Below, in pieces: positions 22,931 to 34,352 of a stretch of 64,000 nt of DNA. Positions within the stretch are counted from its first letter, which is position 1. Each line of letters starts with the position of its first letter. The notes under the pieces were generated by a model. The model saw only the letters and a program-made list of their open reading frames with translations. It did no database searches and was not told where the DNA came from. Position numbers and translations under genes: made by a program. Source of the DNA: Bombyx mori (taxonomy: Eukaryota; Arthropoda; Insecta; Lepidoptera; Bombycidae); assembly GCF_030269925.1 (NCBI RefSeq), contig NC_085121.1, positions 11,673,501 to 11,737,500 on the forward strand, given 5' to 3'.

Positions 22931-25356
22931 AGGGATTTTGTGATCTGGTAACTAGGACTTTTAGGTCATGTCTTATTTTAATTTATATATCCTTATTTTT
23001 ATGAAAAAAGATAATATGGAGTGAAATGAAATGATGATTAATTTGAGACATTAATCAACTGGGATTAAATTAAATGAAATGAGATGAGATGATATTGGAT
23101 GAAATATAACCTCGGTAAAATGGTAGCCATTTACTAAGATTTTTTTGGTGAACTTTTTGGGGGATCCTGAGAAGCTACCGTAAAATGGGGTAAATAGGGA
23201 CAAAATCGAACTTCAGATTGAATTTTAACATAGTTCCAATTAAATAGTCACTGCTCAACCAAAGAAATAAGTTGAGTCTTGAACGTACCTAGGTGATAAA
23301 AACCGTTACATTATTTTAATTATTCAATTTAAAGAAATAATCGGAAAAATAATGGCCATCCCAATTGACCCCGCATTCGGGGTAAATTGACACGGGTAAG
23401 GGTTAAATTGGGATATTTGTAAGGGTTGTCAGTTCGCGGTACTGCGATATATAGGTAGGTAGGTAGGTGCCATACAATTATTTATATGGACCGAAATGAT
23501 GAATACAATCCATAATTTGAGCACAATACACAACATAGTGTAAATTAAGCTGGTTTCTATTCCGAAGCGATGTGACGTGAATGATAATCAACAATACAAT
23601 GATCAAAAAAAGTATGTGCATGTTATATTTTAGAAAATTATTATTTAATTTCTTAAAAATCACAACTCTGAAACAAAATCATAAAATAGAATAAAAAATA
23701 GAAAACAAAAGGACTGGAAATGCAATAATACAATTTTATTTAATCAACATTTTCAAAATAATCTTTGAGCAAGAGTAAGATATCAGGTGAATAAGATAAA
23801 AAAGCAGATTTATCTGATTACTGCCTATAATAACAAAAATAAAAGAAATTCTTTCTAAGCTAAATAACTAAACTCAATTAATTCACTCACTCATAATTGG
23901 AACCTAGATATCTCGGATTTTTAATTAATGTTACATTTAAAATATGAGGCCTGTTTTTATTTGTATGTGCGTTGTGAATGTTAAAAAAAATCATGATTCG
24001 ACGCGTGAATAAATTCTGAAATAACAAAAGTTTTGATTTGTTTGAGCTCTTTTGAATTTTTAATTTTATTTTATTGCTATAAAGGACATACGACAGGGCA
24101 GATATTACAAGGTAAATGTCGCGAAAAAATGTAATTATATATATACTTTTCTTTTACCTATAGTACTTACAACTAACTGATAAACACATTAACCTTCTTT
24201 ACATCACGCAATTGAGTGATAGTATAGGCTAAAAAATCTATTATAAGATATCAGTGACAACCCTAACAATCCATCCCTATTTTGTCTTTTGGCGTTCCAA
24301 TTTTGTGTTTTCTCGTCCCTAATTTTTCCAGTCTCGTTCCAAATTACCCTACATACGTCCCAATTTTCCCCAAAAAGAAAGGAAAAATTATACATTTTTT
24401 ATTTTGTCGAAATATTATATTTAAAATAAGAATATTGCAACTTACCGTTTGTTGTGGTATTTCCAGGTGTATTAAAAACTTATATAAACTATGATCTTAT
24501 TGAAAAAACAATGATAATATTACTTTTTTTAAAAGTTCTGTGAGCTGTTTTAAAACGCACTTTTCAACCACTATTTTCAATTTAATTTGACGAATTTTTG
24601 GGACCAACTTAACTCATATTTAGTACTTCCATAGTTAACTTGGTTTTTCTTCTAAACATTGATAAATATTAACATAAACAAAATTAGGTAGATTCCGGTA
24701 CTTTGAGAATCTTCCGCAGGTTTGTCCCAATTTACCCCATGTCATGGTACGTCCAACAGCTTTGTTTCATTTTCCCACATTTGTGCACTTTCACTGATAT
24801 TAAACAGTTAATAAACCACTCTTACTACACATTGAAACCTGAAGAAACACTAAATAGACAAAATAAAACAAATCACACAACTTCACTACTCGCGTTCCCG
24901 CCAAAAAGTCACAGATTACCTACTATTTTTTTTTTTTAAGAGATTTTATGACCTGGTAACTAAGACCTTTAAGTCACGTCTTATTTTACTTTATATTCTT
25001 AATTTTATGAAAAATGATAATATGGAGTGAAATGAAATGAAGATGATTAATTTGAGACATTAATCAACTGGGATGAATTTAATGAAATGAGATGATATGG
25101 GATGAAATATAATCGCAGTAAAATGGTGGTCATTTACTGAGATTTTTTCAGTGGGCTTTTTGGAGGAACCCGAGAAGTTACGTCCAGCAGCTTTGTTTCA
25201 TTTTCCCACATTTGTGCACTTTCACAGATATTAAACAGTTAATAAACCACCATTATTACACATTTAAACCTGAAGAAACACTAAATAGACAAAATAAAAC
25301 AAATCACACAACTCCACTCCTCGCGTTCCCGCCAAAAAGTCCACAGATTACCTACT
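22931..25356. repeat. Tandem duplication of a ~425-bp unit, first copy split by a transposon
   Basis: Copy 1 is 22931-23177 plus 24748-24924; copy 2 is 24938-25356 and uninterrupted. The first part of each carries ATAATATGGAGTGAAATGAA and GACATTAATCAACTGGGAT; the second part carries TTTGTTTCATTTTCCCACAT and CTCGCGTTCCCGCC. Both copies are bounded by close variants of ACAGATTACCTACT. Copy 2 shows the empty site (GAAGTTACGTCC) of the transposon found in copy 1. Confidence 0.85.
23178..24747. mobile_element. Non-autonomous DNA transposon, TA target site
   Basis: Terminal inverted repeats of ~24 bp begin CCGTAAAATGGGGTAAATAG on the left and CCATGACATGGGGTAAATTG on the reverse complement of the right. 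TA flanks both ends (23176-23177, 24748-24749), as in the Tc1/mariner superfamily. Subterminal GGGTAAATTG/TCCCAATTT motifs repeat in opposite orientations toward the two ends. Length is 1570 bp with no transposase-like frame. Confidence 0.85.
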
Positions 25357-25911
25357 GATCAACATATACCACAGATAAAACACAAAGATCAACAAGAATT
25401 GAAAAAGAAACAAACAATCAACGTCAACCGTTTTTTTTGCGCTAACGTTAGACTTTATCGACTAGCATCCGCGTCGTTTGTCAACAATCAAGAGAGCTCT
25501 ACTTTGTTCCGAATAAAATTAATAGAAAGCAGGAGGATTTACGCGCAGCTCAGACGGTTTGAAGCGACCATAGGCTGCCATAGAGGTTGAAACCTACGGG
25601 CGCACAGCTACACTATAGCGAACCGCTGTGTTATTAATAAAGACTAAAACGACCGGTTGGCGTTGTATTGTGCACCGACCCAGCAGATTGAATTTCTGAT
25701 CTAGCGAGGTATCCCAGAAGACCAGCGACTCGGCCTGAGAGATTTGCCTCTCCGCCATTCATGGCCAATTTAAGGATGACCGACATTTGCTTGCGCTGAC
25801 AGCTCTATTAGTTGTAGTACTGGCCGCATTGGCCCCTTCTACCTCTTACAGGCAGGGTTCGGACATTCGGGTTCGAGTGCACGGATATCGTTTAGTTTAA
25901 GGTCTATTTAG
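25357..25911. other. Non-coding stretch
   Basis: A 63-codon frame at 25399-25590 has no recognisable motif. Nothing else was seen. Confidence 0.4.
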
Positions 25912-26355
25912 AAGTCGACGTGGCCTAAGAGATAAGACGTTTGGTGCATTCGTGTTGAGCGATGCACCTGTGTTCGAATCGCTGGCAGGTACCAATTGTT
26001 CTAATGAATTACGTACTCAACAAATGTTCACGATTGACTTCCACGGTGAAGGAATAACATCGGGTAATAAAAGTGAAACCCGCAAAATTATAATTTGCGT
26101 AATTACTGGTGGTAGGACTTCTTGCGAGTCCGTGCGGGTAGGTACCACCGCCCTACCTATTTCTGCCGTGAAACAGTAATGCGTTTCGGTTTGAAGGGTG
26201 GGGCAGTCGTTGTAACTATACTGAGATCTTAGAACTTATATCTCAAGGTGGGTGGCGCATTTACGTTGTTGATGTCCATGGGCTCCAGTAACCACTTAAC
26301 ACCAAGTGAGCTGTGAGCTCGTCCACCCATCTAAGCAATAAAAAAATAAAAAAAT
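25912..26355 (+). mobile_element. Bm1 SINE, full length
   Basis: tRNA-like head (AAGTCGACGTGGCCTAAGAG, B box GTGTTCGAATCGC), conserved body, and 3' end CACCCATCTAAGCAATAAAA followed by an A-rich tail. Confidence 0.93.
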
Positions 26356-27187
26356 GTGGCTTCGGCAACCTTACATACCCCGCGCATCCCCTGGGAGTGC
26401 GATTCTCGTAAGGATTTGATTCTAAGACCAAAAAAAGTTTAACACGCATAGCTGCAATAAATTCTTGTATGTTGTTGTTGTACTCCTAGGGTACCCCGCT
26501 GGTACATAAAGCCTTCACAAGTTGTCTCCACTTGACCTGTTTTTGGATAGGATACTTGTATGCAGACTAGAAACTAACACAGTTTGCGGCTTGCAAGGAT
26601 GTACGAAAATTTACTATGCTAATGCTATGCTAAAACTACTTGTACCGCATTGGTTTAGCTTTCATATAAATTTTGGTCTTAACGCATCAAATATCGAGGT
26701 AATAATATCATAGCTTAACTTTGCTTTAACATAGCTGAAAATAGGTAATTAAGTAAAGTATTAACACAACGACTGTGTTGGGTAATTACTCTTTTGAATA
26801 ATTTTATTTAATATTATTATAGGAGCCCATAGTTTATTAAAACAAATAATTTATTTTTACTGATACAAAATTAAATGCAATTTAAACACACTTTACTTAA
26901 GATAATTACGCACACAACGCAGTTTTTTTTAGAATGGAAGGATTACAGGTGGCCCGAAGGCTTTTTCAGGCCAACTGCTTGGTACTCAAAATTTAACGCT
27001 CAAGACAGACTGTGATCATTCAAAGTTTTGTTGATTAACTAGCTAATCAACATGCATTAAATAGCCAAAGCGTACGCCAAAGAATAGTAGAATAATTTAG
27101 CATGTGGTTTTGTAACGCAATTTACGCAACATCAATTTATAAATTGTGAATAAAATTATTCTAATAATATTGATATAAATATCTGAT
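26356..27187. other. Non-coding stretch with a short LINE-B-like fragment
   Basis: At about 26933-26985, GGATTACAGGTGGCCCGAAG matches the left end of the LINE-B variant near 39750. The rest shows nothing I can support. Confidence 0.4.
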
Positions 27188-27425
27188 AAACTAGCGACCC
27201 GCCCTCGCTTCGCTTCGGAAACATTAAAACATACATGAAACATAAAAAAAAAAAAAATATTTTAAAAAAAAGTAGCCTATGTTCATCAGGGACAATGTCG
27301 GCTTCTAATGGAAAAAGAATTTTTCAAATCGGTCCAGTAGTTTCGGAGCCTATTCGAAACAAACAAACAAACAAATCTTTCCTCTTTATAATATTATTAT
27401 TATAATATTATAATTAATAATTAAT
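27188..27425. repeat. Lepidopteran dispersed repeat with ATT-rich tail
   Basis: It carries the phrases common in moth genomes: AAACTAGCGACCCGCC, AGTAGCCTATGTTCATCAGG, CGGTCCAGTAGTTTCGGAGC and (AAAC)n, ending in a TAATATTATTATTATAATATT tract. Probably a non-LTR-derived tail; class not certain. Confidence 0.65.
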
Positions 27426-27920
27426 TATTTAATTAATAATATTCTTATTATATCTGATAAATAATCCTTTATAGAAAACAGCAATGTTGAATTCAAATTA
27501 AAGATTACAAATCTCCAATTTCTGTAAATTAGATTCTAGTTTCCTTACCACGAAATAGAACTTTCAATTTAGTGAAGTTTAAAAAACCAGGCCACACTAA
27601 ATTAATTTATTGCTCTTCCGTGTTAAAATGAAACTAAATTATACATAAAGACTAAACAATTATTGAATAACGAATTCTCAAACTCTTTAATGTACCTACA
27701 TAACTTATCTATCGTTTAAAGCTTTGCAACATACAATTTATGTAAGAATTATGTGTTGTAATGTATAGATATTTAAAACAATGCTGACTGATTCTCCCTT
27801 TCGCAAGAAATACCTACCTACTCGACACGTGCTTTAAAATAAATTAATTTTAATAATATTGTATTAGGTATATAGGTATAGCAATCATTTAAATGTAGGT
27901 ATATTGCTCAATGCTATTCA
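27426..27920. other. AT-rich upstream region of the 71-residue peptide gene
   Basis: No coding or mobile feature seen. Confidence 0.45.
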
Positions 27921-27929
27921 TATATAAGG
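27921..27929 (+). promoter_or_regulatory. TATA box
   Basis: TATATAAGG lies 53 bp upstream of the start codon of the small secreted-protein gene, leaving room for a 20-30 base 5' UTR. Confidence 0.6.
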
Positions 27930-27981
27930 TTTTTTTTAAATTAATTATCATTTTTTTTTGTGCTAGTGAACAGAAGACAAC

Positions 27982-28812
27982 ATGAGGTATTCTAATTTTC
28001 TGTGTATTGTGTTTCTCGCAATGTTAGCAGTAAGTAAAATATATTGTTTATATTGTGGTATGCTAAATAGGCATTGGGAAATTTGTTAAAAAGTCCTTTA
28101 GTTTATCAGTTACATCTCTGTTACACAAAAAGTTAATTCAATTCAATTATACATTAAGATATGTGTGCATCCCGTTAGCGAAAATGAAGAAATATTTCCA
28201 AATTCTTCAGCTATCAACACTCGCTTCTCGGGTATTCGTTTTTTTTTTTTTTCCTACCTATACTGATAGCCTTGAGAGGCTATTTCAGCGTACCCTAGCT
28301 TGTGTAGGTGAGCTCGCGGGGCTCAAACCGGAGAATTGCTAACACCGCCCTAGCAAGAGCAGTGCTTCGCAGAATCTACCACCGGATCGGAAGCGCGACC
28401 CACTGAGAAGATCCGGCGAGAAACTCAGTGGGCTGTGTCTGTGGGTTAATTCGCTCGTCGAGCCCTTCGTCGCAAGCGACGGGTTCGGCGAGGACGGTGA
28501 CCGGTGCTTGTATTGCCTAAAAGCACCAAGGGGTATTAGTATCGAACGTTTTAATATATATAGTTATATACTCTCGTTTAAATCGACCCTCATCGTGAAA
28601 TATTTATTTTATACTAATTTGTAATTTTGATTTTCTCGATGCAGGTCAGTTCCGTGTCCTGTCAATGCACGTATGGACCTCCGATGCCGTACAATTACAA
28701 TATTTATAACCAACCACCAGTTATTATAGCAAAGAGACGTAAAAAAAAGAGTCGAAATATTTTATACCCAATTTTAGTCTTGTTGCTATTGGACGAAGGA
28801 TATGGCTTTTAA
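27982..28812 (+). CDS. Small secreted peptide gene, two exons (71 residues)
   Basis: Exon 1 is 27982-28029 and exon 2 is 28645-28812, joined in phase 0 across a GTAAGT...TGCAG intron. The product opens with a typical signal peptide, MRYSNFLCIVFLAMLAVSS; cleavage is likely before or within SVSCQC. The mature part has CQCTYGPPMPYNYNIYNQPP, a basic cluster KRRKKK, and a hydrophobic C-terminus (ILYPILVLLLL) before DEGYGF. A TATA box precedes it and ATTAAA (28817-28822) follows the stop as a possible poly(A) signal. I do not recognise a family; it resembles short tissue-specific secreted peptides of moths. The 615-base intron carries a LINE-B insertion. Alternative: chance ORF, unlikely given signal peptide, splice sites and TATA box together. 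Confidence 0.78.
28237..28530 (-). mobile_element. LINE-B 3' fragment in the peptide gene intron
   Basis: A poly-T run and the reverse-complemented LINE-B tail fill most of the intron. GGGTATT occurs at 28230-28236 and 28531-28537 as a likely target-site duplication. Orientation is opposite to the host gene. Confidence 0.88.
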
Positions 28813-28822
28813 CGGAATTAAA

Positions 28823-30236
28823 TACATTTGAATTATACGTAACTGTTGTATAAAATATGTCGTGCTGCGAATACCAAATACGAATTCAAGACTGTTTACA
28901 GTTTCTTCTTGAAAAATATTATACTCTAAAGTCTTAAGTCATACTGTAACAGAAAACTCCAGTCGAAATTTTACGGCAAGAACTGAAAGGACTGGAGAAG
29001 AATATTATTTTTCAACAAAGCCAGGATGTTTAAACATTCTAAAGATCACTGTCAACGAATAGTATGGTGATCAGAGGAAGGAAATCTTTGGCATATAAAT
29101 ACTTTAAAGCTTCTTTTTAACTTCAAGAATTTTGAACAATCACATAATTTGGAAAATGATTCCATTTTATGAAAACTCTTAATGCACAGAAAAAGCCTTA
29201 AAAAAACTTAAATTAAATATAATAATTTTCTTTTTATTTTTGTAATATAAAGATATTACTGCAATTAGCATGAGAACTTAAATTGCCAAAAAGTCAAGAA
29301 TTTACTATAAACCTACATGACTCGAATAAGATAATAATATACCTACTATAACATTTAATTAAAATGGAGGTATTTTTTAGTTTTAGTTTAATTTTTATTA
29401 ATGAAAGCTTCGATAATGTTATTTCTCATGAAAATGAAACACAATTAAGACTCCTGTACATTTACATGAGAACTGTAAGCCTTTGTTGTAAACATAAGTT
29501 TTAAATAAAAAAAAATTTTTTTGTGTCGAAACTAAAAAAGTCCTATCAATTTTCTAGACCTAAACTTAGGCTAAAATCTCTAGCCCTTTGCCAGATTTCA
29601 TGATTCTAAATCCACAGATCTTTTGCTGTAGATCTTAATTGTTGATACTAATTTGAACTTGATTCTACAATAGTCCCTGTTTCCTTTTTGAGCACCAAAT
29701 CCAAATCAGTCGCTGTCATGCGTTTTATCTTATAATTGATGCAGATTAATAAACTTTCACTACCGTGCCCTTTTCAGAGGGTATTATTTTGGTGCTTCAA
29801 ACACAAAAAGCCTTTCTGAAACTGTCACTCAATTGAAATGTTAATTATTGACTTTAAGGTACCTACTTTCAATTAAATCCTGGAAAAAACGCGCAGTTTA
29901 GAACTTGTGGTTAGAAACACGTTAGGTAGTGCTGTCAAATGTCAATTTTTCTTTTTGACAAAATGACAATGGTTGCATTTCAGTTTTAAAATTTCTCATA
30001 TATTTATTCGAAATGTTTGAGTGGACGTAGAGTTAACTATATCTTCTGGAACAATTTCATAGTTTCCTAAAGAGAAAAATCTAATTTCTTAGAAAATATC
30101 TAACATTCATAGGTGTAATGTGACAATAAATTCGAATTTTTAATCTTATCATATCGATTAGATTTAAATCACAATTGCTCCCATACGGTGGTTTGATTGT
30201 TTGAAAATTATGATTCTGCTGTAACCTACACGCATT
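28823..30236. other. Intergenic region
   Basis: It is AT-rich without supportable genes. The last few hundred bases must contain the promoter and 5' UTR of the ANKRD13C homologue; no clear TATA box is seen. Confidence 0.45.
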
Positions 30237-31568
30237 ATGTCCAACGCTAATTATAGTGAAGGCAAGGAAAACTATCCTCTACACGAATGTATTTTTATCG
30301 GGGACGTACGCAAGCTATCTTCGTTGCTGAGAAATAATGAGGTGACCCGTAAGGACAAACATGGGAACACAGCTTTGCACCTTGCTGTTATGTTGGGACG
30401 TAAAGAGTGCGTACAGTTGTTATTGGCGCACAGTGCCCCTGTAAAAGTCAAAAACCTTGCAGGATGGTCGCCCCTTGCCGAAGCGATAAGCTATGGGGAT
30501 CGTCAGACTATATCCACTTTGGTACGTAAACTCAAGCAACAGGCTCGAGAACAAATGGAAATCAGAAGGCCTGATCTGATACGAGCTCTCTCACAAATTC
30601 AGGACTTCTATATGGAACTTAAATGGGACTTCCATTCATGGGTTCCTTTAGTCTCAAGAATTTTACCATCAGATGTTTGTAAAATTTTTAAATCTGGATC
30701 AAAAATTAGATTAGATACAACCTTAGTTGACTTTTCTGACATGAGATGGGAGAGAGGTGATATATCTTTCATTTTTCAAGGTGAAAAGCCACCTACTGAA
30801 TCCCTCACTGTTTTAGACAACAAACTAAAGGTTTATCAAAAGGTGCGATATGAAGAAACCGAAACAGAAATTGAGGATGAAGTTGACATACTTATGTCCA
30901 GTGATATTTTGGCTGCTCAGATGTCAACTAAAGGAATATCCTTTTGTAGAGCTCAATCAGGATGGATATTTCGAGAAGATAGAAAAGAGACTGTAGCTGG
31001 ATTGTACCAAAGTGAAGTATATAGTATATCAGGCTTAGTACTGGAGTCTAGGAAGAGACGAGAACATTTGTCGAGTGATGACTTACAAAAAAACAAAGCA
31101 ATACTGGAAAGTTTAACTAAAGGCAACACACAACATTTGGATACTAATGGTGAACCCACACGGCGAGCTTCATTGAATCCCCCTCCTGAAAGTAAAGTGG
31201 ATTGGGAAGCCTATATATCAGCACCACCTGGCCAGTATCCTAGTTTAGGTAGAGCAGTGGTATACAAGGAGTCTTCTCGAAGTTTTCGTGCTACAATCTC
31301 TATGAGTGATGATTTTCCACTCAGTGTAGAGATGTTACTAAATGTATTGGAAGTGATAGCTCCTTTCAAGCATTTTGCAAAATTAAGGCAATTTGTTGCT
31401 CTGAAACTACCAAAAGGGTTTCCTGTGAAAATCGATATTCCGATTCTACCAACAGTCACGGCAAAAATCACATTTCAAAAATTTGAATTCCGTGATGACA
31501 TACCCGATGATTTGTTCATAATACCTGAGGATTTTATTGAAGACCCTTTGCGTTTTCCTGATTTATGA
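30237..31568 (+). CDS. ANKRD13C: Ankyrin repeat domain-containing protein 13C homologue
   Basis: A single uninterrupted exon encodes 443 residues. Residues ~14-95 form ankyrin repeats (PLHECIFIGDVRKLSSLL, HGNTALHLAVMLGRKECVQ, NLAGWSPLAEAISYGDRQ). Residues ~125-440 match the GPCR-chaperone domain of the ANKRD13 family, with RILPSDVCKIF, KIRLDTTLVDFSDM, EVDILMSSDI, SGLVLESRKRREHLS, APFKHFAKLRQFV and the characteristic end EDPLRFPDL. In mammals ANKRD13C is an endoplasmic reticulum-associated chaperone for some G-protein-coupled receptors; that role is inferred here. The human protein, as remembered, is about 100 residues longer at the N-terminus. The ATG fits because the family-conserved region starts within 15 residues. 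No introns interrupt the CDS. AATAAA lies at 31992-31997. Confidence 0.95.
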   Translation: MSNANYSEGKENYPLHECIFIGDVRKLSSLLRNNEVTRKDKHGNTALHLAVMLGRKECVQLLLAHSAPVKVKNLAGWSPLAEAISYGDRQTISTLVRKLKQQAREQMEIRRPDLIRALSQIQDFYMELKWDFHSWVPLVSRILPSDVCKIFKSGSKIRLDTTLVDFSDMRWERGDISFIFQGEKPPTESLTVLDNKLKVYQKVRYEETETEIEDEVDILMSSDILAAQMSTKGISFCRAQSGWIFREDRKETVAGLYQSEVYSISGLVLESRKRREHLSSDDLQKNKAILESLTKGNTQHLDTNGEPTRRASLNPPPESKVDWEAYISAPPGQYPSLGRAVVYKESSRSFRATISMSDDFPLSVEMLLNVLEVIAPFKHFAKLRQFVALKLPKGFPVKIDIPILPTVTAKITFQKFEFRDDIPDDLFIIPEDFIEDPLRFPDL

Positions 31569-32796
31569 CATTTTGATATTCTAACACTGTTTGAAATAAG
31601 TGAGAGGCCTAAGTGGCTGAGTGAAGTTAAAAGTAGTAAAATGCGGAAAACAATTATGCGTCGGTCATTCACACACAACATGTTGTCTGTTGAGTTTCCC
31701 ATGCTGTTTGGACTCGGTAGCTCCTATTCCAGCCATTGTGTCATCTTTGTAGAATAGCTAAATCCTAAATATACTGTTAAGTGTGGTGAATTGTTTGTGT
31801 AGTAGTTCCTGTATGACAGTGTTAGAATTGTTGTAAACAAAATCTATTCTGTATTACTTAATGTTATATTGTTTAAATTTAAATATTTTATTCTTTTGAC
31901 TTTTTATATTTTGATTTGATTTTTTTTTAATTTCATTAAAATATATCTTAACTTAATACAATGAGTGATTTAAAAAAAAAAGTATTTTAGAAATAAAATT
32001 TATTAGGATTTTTTTTAAATACAATGGTTACACTGGTTGTTCAAATTTTTTTCAGTATTTATTTTAAACATTTAAATGTTTATATGAAATATAACCACTT
32101 TAAACTGTTTTATAGGCTGCCCTTCATTAAAAAAAACAGATTGTCACTGTGTTGTGTTCTAGTTTAGAGTATTAACAGAAAGTGTAGTTACTAAACTTAA
32201 ACCTCATTAAAAATGCAAAATTAATGTACAGACTATTTTGATTCTTAATTAGATTTCATTCCATGGCCTAGTTCTTAAGTTAGATGTCCAGAGAACTTCA
32301 TTGCTTTTCCTACGAATTATTAACAGCCCAATTCTACTGAGTACTTGCACAAATCATGCCAATTTCAATTTCCATTCTAGATAAGTTTACAAGGCCTATT
32401 TTATATCAGAATTAAATGTATATGAATTTTAAAATGTAAAAAAGAACAGGGCCATATTTAAGATTTTGTCGAACTGTGTCTGACCTATGCAAATGCATCA
32501 CTACTTACGGCCTCGTCAAGAGTTTCATTTTCGTTTACAATACCAGTAACATTCACAGATGACTGTCATAGTTTATGAAGTACATGCATGTTTCAGATTA
32601 ATCATTTCGTGTTAATGGAAAAAGCAAATGAACAATTTCGCAGTGAAGGTACGTTTTAAATTATTTAAAGGGAATGCATCTGACCGTCCGTGTCACCCCA
32701 CGTTACACGAGCGTCAGCCGATTTTTAATTTTATTGTAGTATTACATTCCGAGCAATGTAGTGTAGGTAGGTAGGTACATTTGTAATATATAAACT
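31569..32796. other. 3' UTR of ANKRD13C and intergenic DNA
   Basis: It is AT-rich with a candidate poly(A) signal AATAAA at 31992-31997. No other feature is supported. Confidence 0.45.
31992..31997 (+). terminator. Polyadenylation signal candidate
   Basis: AATAAA about 430 bases after the ANKRD13C stop codon; it would give a moderate-length 3' UTR. Confidence 0.4.
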
Positions 32797-33509
32797 ATGG
32801 TTCACGTTTCTAAGATATCTATACTTTTGTTTTCGTGGACGATTCCCCTAATTATACCGAATAATAAATGCTCCATATTTGATTTAAAAAAACATTTATT
32901 GTACCAAGAGACAAATAATACAAGCATTACCTTAACCACCCTGACTTTAATGTGTGCTAATTATTACAACGACAATACTGCCATTAACAAAGAGCTGCAT
33001 GGTTGTACAGCGTAAAAGTTTCTCAATAAACAATTGATGTGACAGTTTAATTTTTTAACTACATAACGTTAATGAATTTCTGTGATCTATTTACGGACGG
33101 GGACAGCCGAGACAGCTATTGTAGTAACAAATGGGTAAACGTCTGCGCTTTTTTTACTTCTCTTTTATATTTTTATATTTATTGTGACCTTTTAAAGAAA
33201 ATCACATTCGCAAAAAAACAGATATTGATAATGTTTTCTGTAGCAACGTTAACTTCTGTAGCAACATACCTATTGATCAAGTAAGTAATATTCGTAGTGA
33301 ATGTTTTAAAATTGAAGGTATTGGTAGGTATTTGCTTTAGTAGAAGTGTTAGAACACGCAGAATTTTAAGTTCTTGCATCCCACCACATGATGTAATTGT
33401 TATGTTTCTTGCCTTTATATCGAACATCTTTTTTTGTAAAATAGAGATCATTGTACACAGTACCTATATGTATAAATATGTATTATGTTGCATTAAAAAT
33501 AAATGGTGA
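32797..33509 (+). CDS. Candidate three-exon small membrane protein
   Basis: I propose exons 32797-33011, 33116-33280 and 33341-33509, giving 182 residues. The introns are 104 and 60 bases, with GT...AG ends (GTAAAA...GAGACAG and GTAAGT...TTTGCTTTAG), and both junctions keep phase. The N-terminus (VSKISILLFSWTIPLIIP) resembles a signal peptide. It is followed by an NNTS glycosylation-type site and cysteines, then hydrophobic segments (VCAFFTSLLYFYIYCDLL, ILIMFSVATLTSVATYLLI, VIVMFLAFISNIFF). AATAAA overlaps the stop. No family is recognised. The AT-rich base composition makes hydrophobic chance frames possible, so this remains a candidate. It is convergent with CCDC39. Confidence 0.35.
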
Positions 33510-33934
33510 TAAAACTGACTGGTTGTTTGATTTTTTTTCCATTTCCTCTTACGTTCCATTGCGGATCTGAAGATCTGACTCAACTTCCGGTGACTACGTA
33601 ATTCCTTAGAAGCGAAAATTGTATATGAACCTGATACGTCCATATAATAAACAACATACTGTTTACGAAATCGAACACTGTATATAGTATAAAGTTTCTC
33701 TTTTTAACGAGAGCTTTAGAAGAATGATCCGTCACACTGGCGATTAAGTAATTGGGTCCAGATAATTTGATATTGATGTTGTTGAAATAGCACAATATTT
33801 TTGTGGTAGCCTCGTAGATAGACGAGTTAACGACTCGCCTGGTAATAAGGATTACCGAAGATCAAAATAACGCTTAGTTGAATCTATTAAAAACAGGAAG
33901 GAGAAAATATTAGGGTTTACTTAAAAATACTAAT
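33510..33934. other. Intergenic non-coding stretch
   Basis: Nothing supportable. Confidence 0.45.
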
Positions 33935-34045
33935 GGTAGGCAGCGCCTTGGCTCTATCCCTGGCATTGCTGACGTCCATGGGCGACGGTAACCACTCACC
34001 ATCAGGTGGGTCGAATGCTCGTCTGCCTACACGGGCAAAAAAAAA
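33935..34045 (+). mobile_element. LINE-A 3' tail, 5'-truncated
   Basis: It matches the LINE-A end from GGTAGGCAGCGCC to CTACACGGGCAAAAAAAAA, with few changes, so it is fairly young. Confidence 0.88.
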
Positions 34046-34208
34046 GGTATTTACTCTGTAGTAAGTAACCAATGCAAATAAATAATTTAAAGCCCCTTGG
34101 AACTTGTACACATTTATTTCAAAATAAATTAAATACTAAAAAAAACATGTGAAATTGTATTCAAATAGTGATAAAAAACAACTTCAGCTCAATTAAGAAA
34201 TCTAATAA

Positions 34209-34214
34209 TTTATT
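34209..34214 (-). terminator. Polyadenylation signal of the CCDC39 homologue
   Basis: On the minus strand AATAAA begins 29 bases downstream of the TGA stop at 34243-34245. This supports 34243-34352 as the last exon of the long minus-strand gene. Confidence 0.65.
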
Positions 34215-34242
34215 TCTTTAAATATAAAATTTTGACAGGTTA

Positions 34243-34352
34243 TCAGCGCAAGGACTTCTGCGATCTGGTGGAGGATGGGCTTGGCGCAACCGCTGCAACA
34301 GAGTCTTCCATTCCCAATGTCACCACCCGCAGGGACACCGTGGAACGTCGTG
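34243..34352 (-). CDS. CCDC39: Last exon of the CCDC39 homologue
   Basis: It encodes the Ser/basic tail (STVSLRVVTLGMEDSVAAV ... STRSQKSLR, stop), followed by AATAAA. The acceptor is TTTACTAG, and the two leading bases CA complete a codon with the single leftover G of the preceding 25-nt exon. A MITE sits 8 bases upstream of the acceptor. Confidence 0.7.

Noticed and set aside
24748..25356. Two ~177-bp direct repeats flanking a middle segment, as if LTRs of a small retrotransposon
   Set aside because: The middle segment also occurs before the first repeat (22931-23177), so this is a tandem duplication with a transposon in one copy, not an LTR element.
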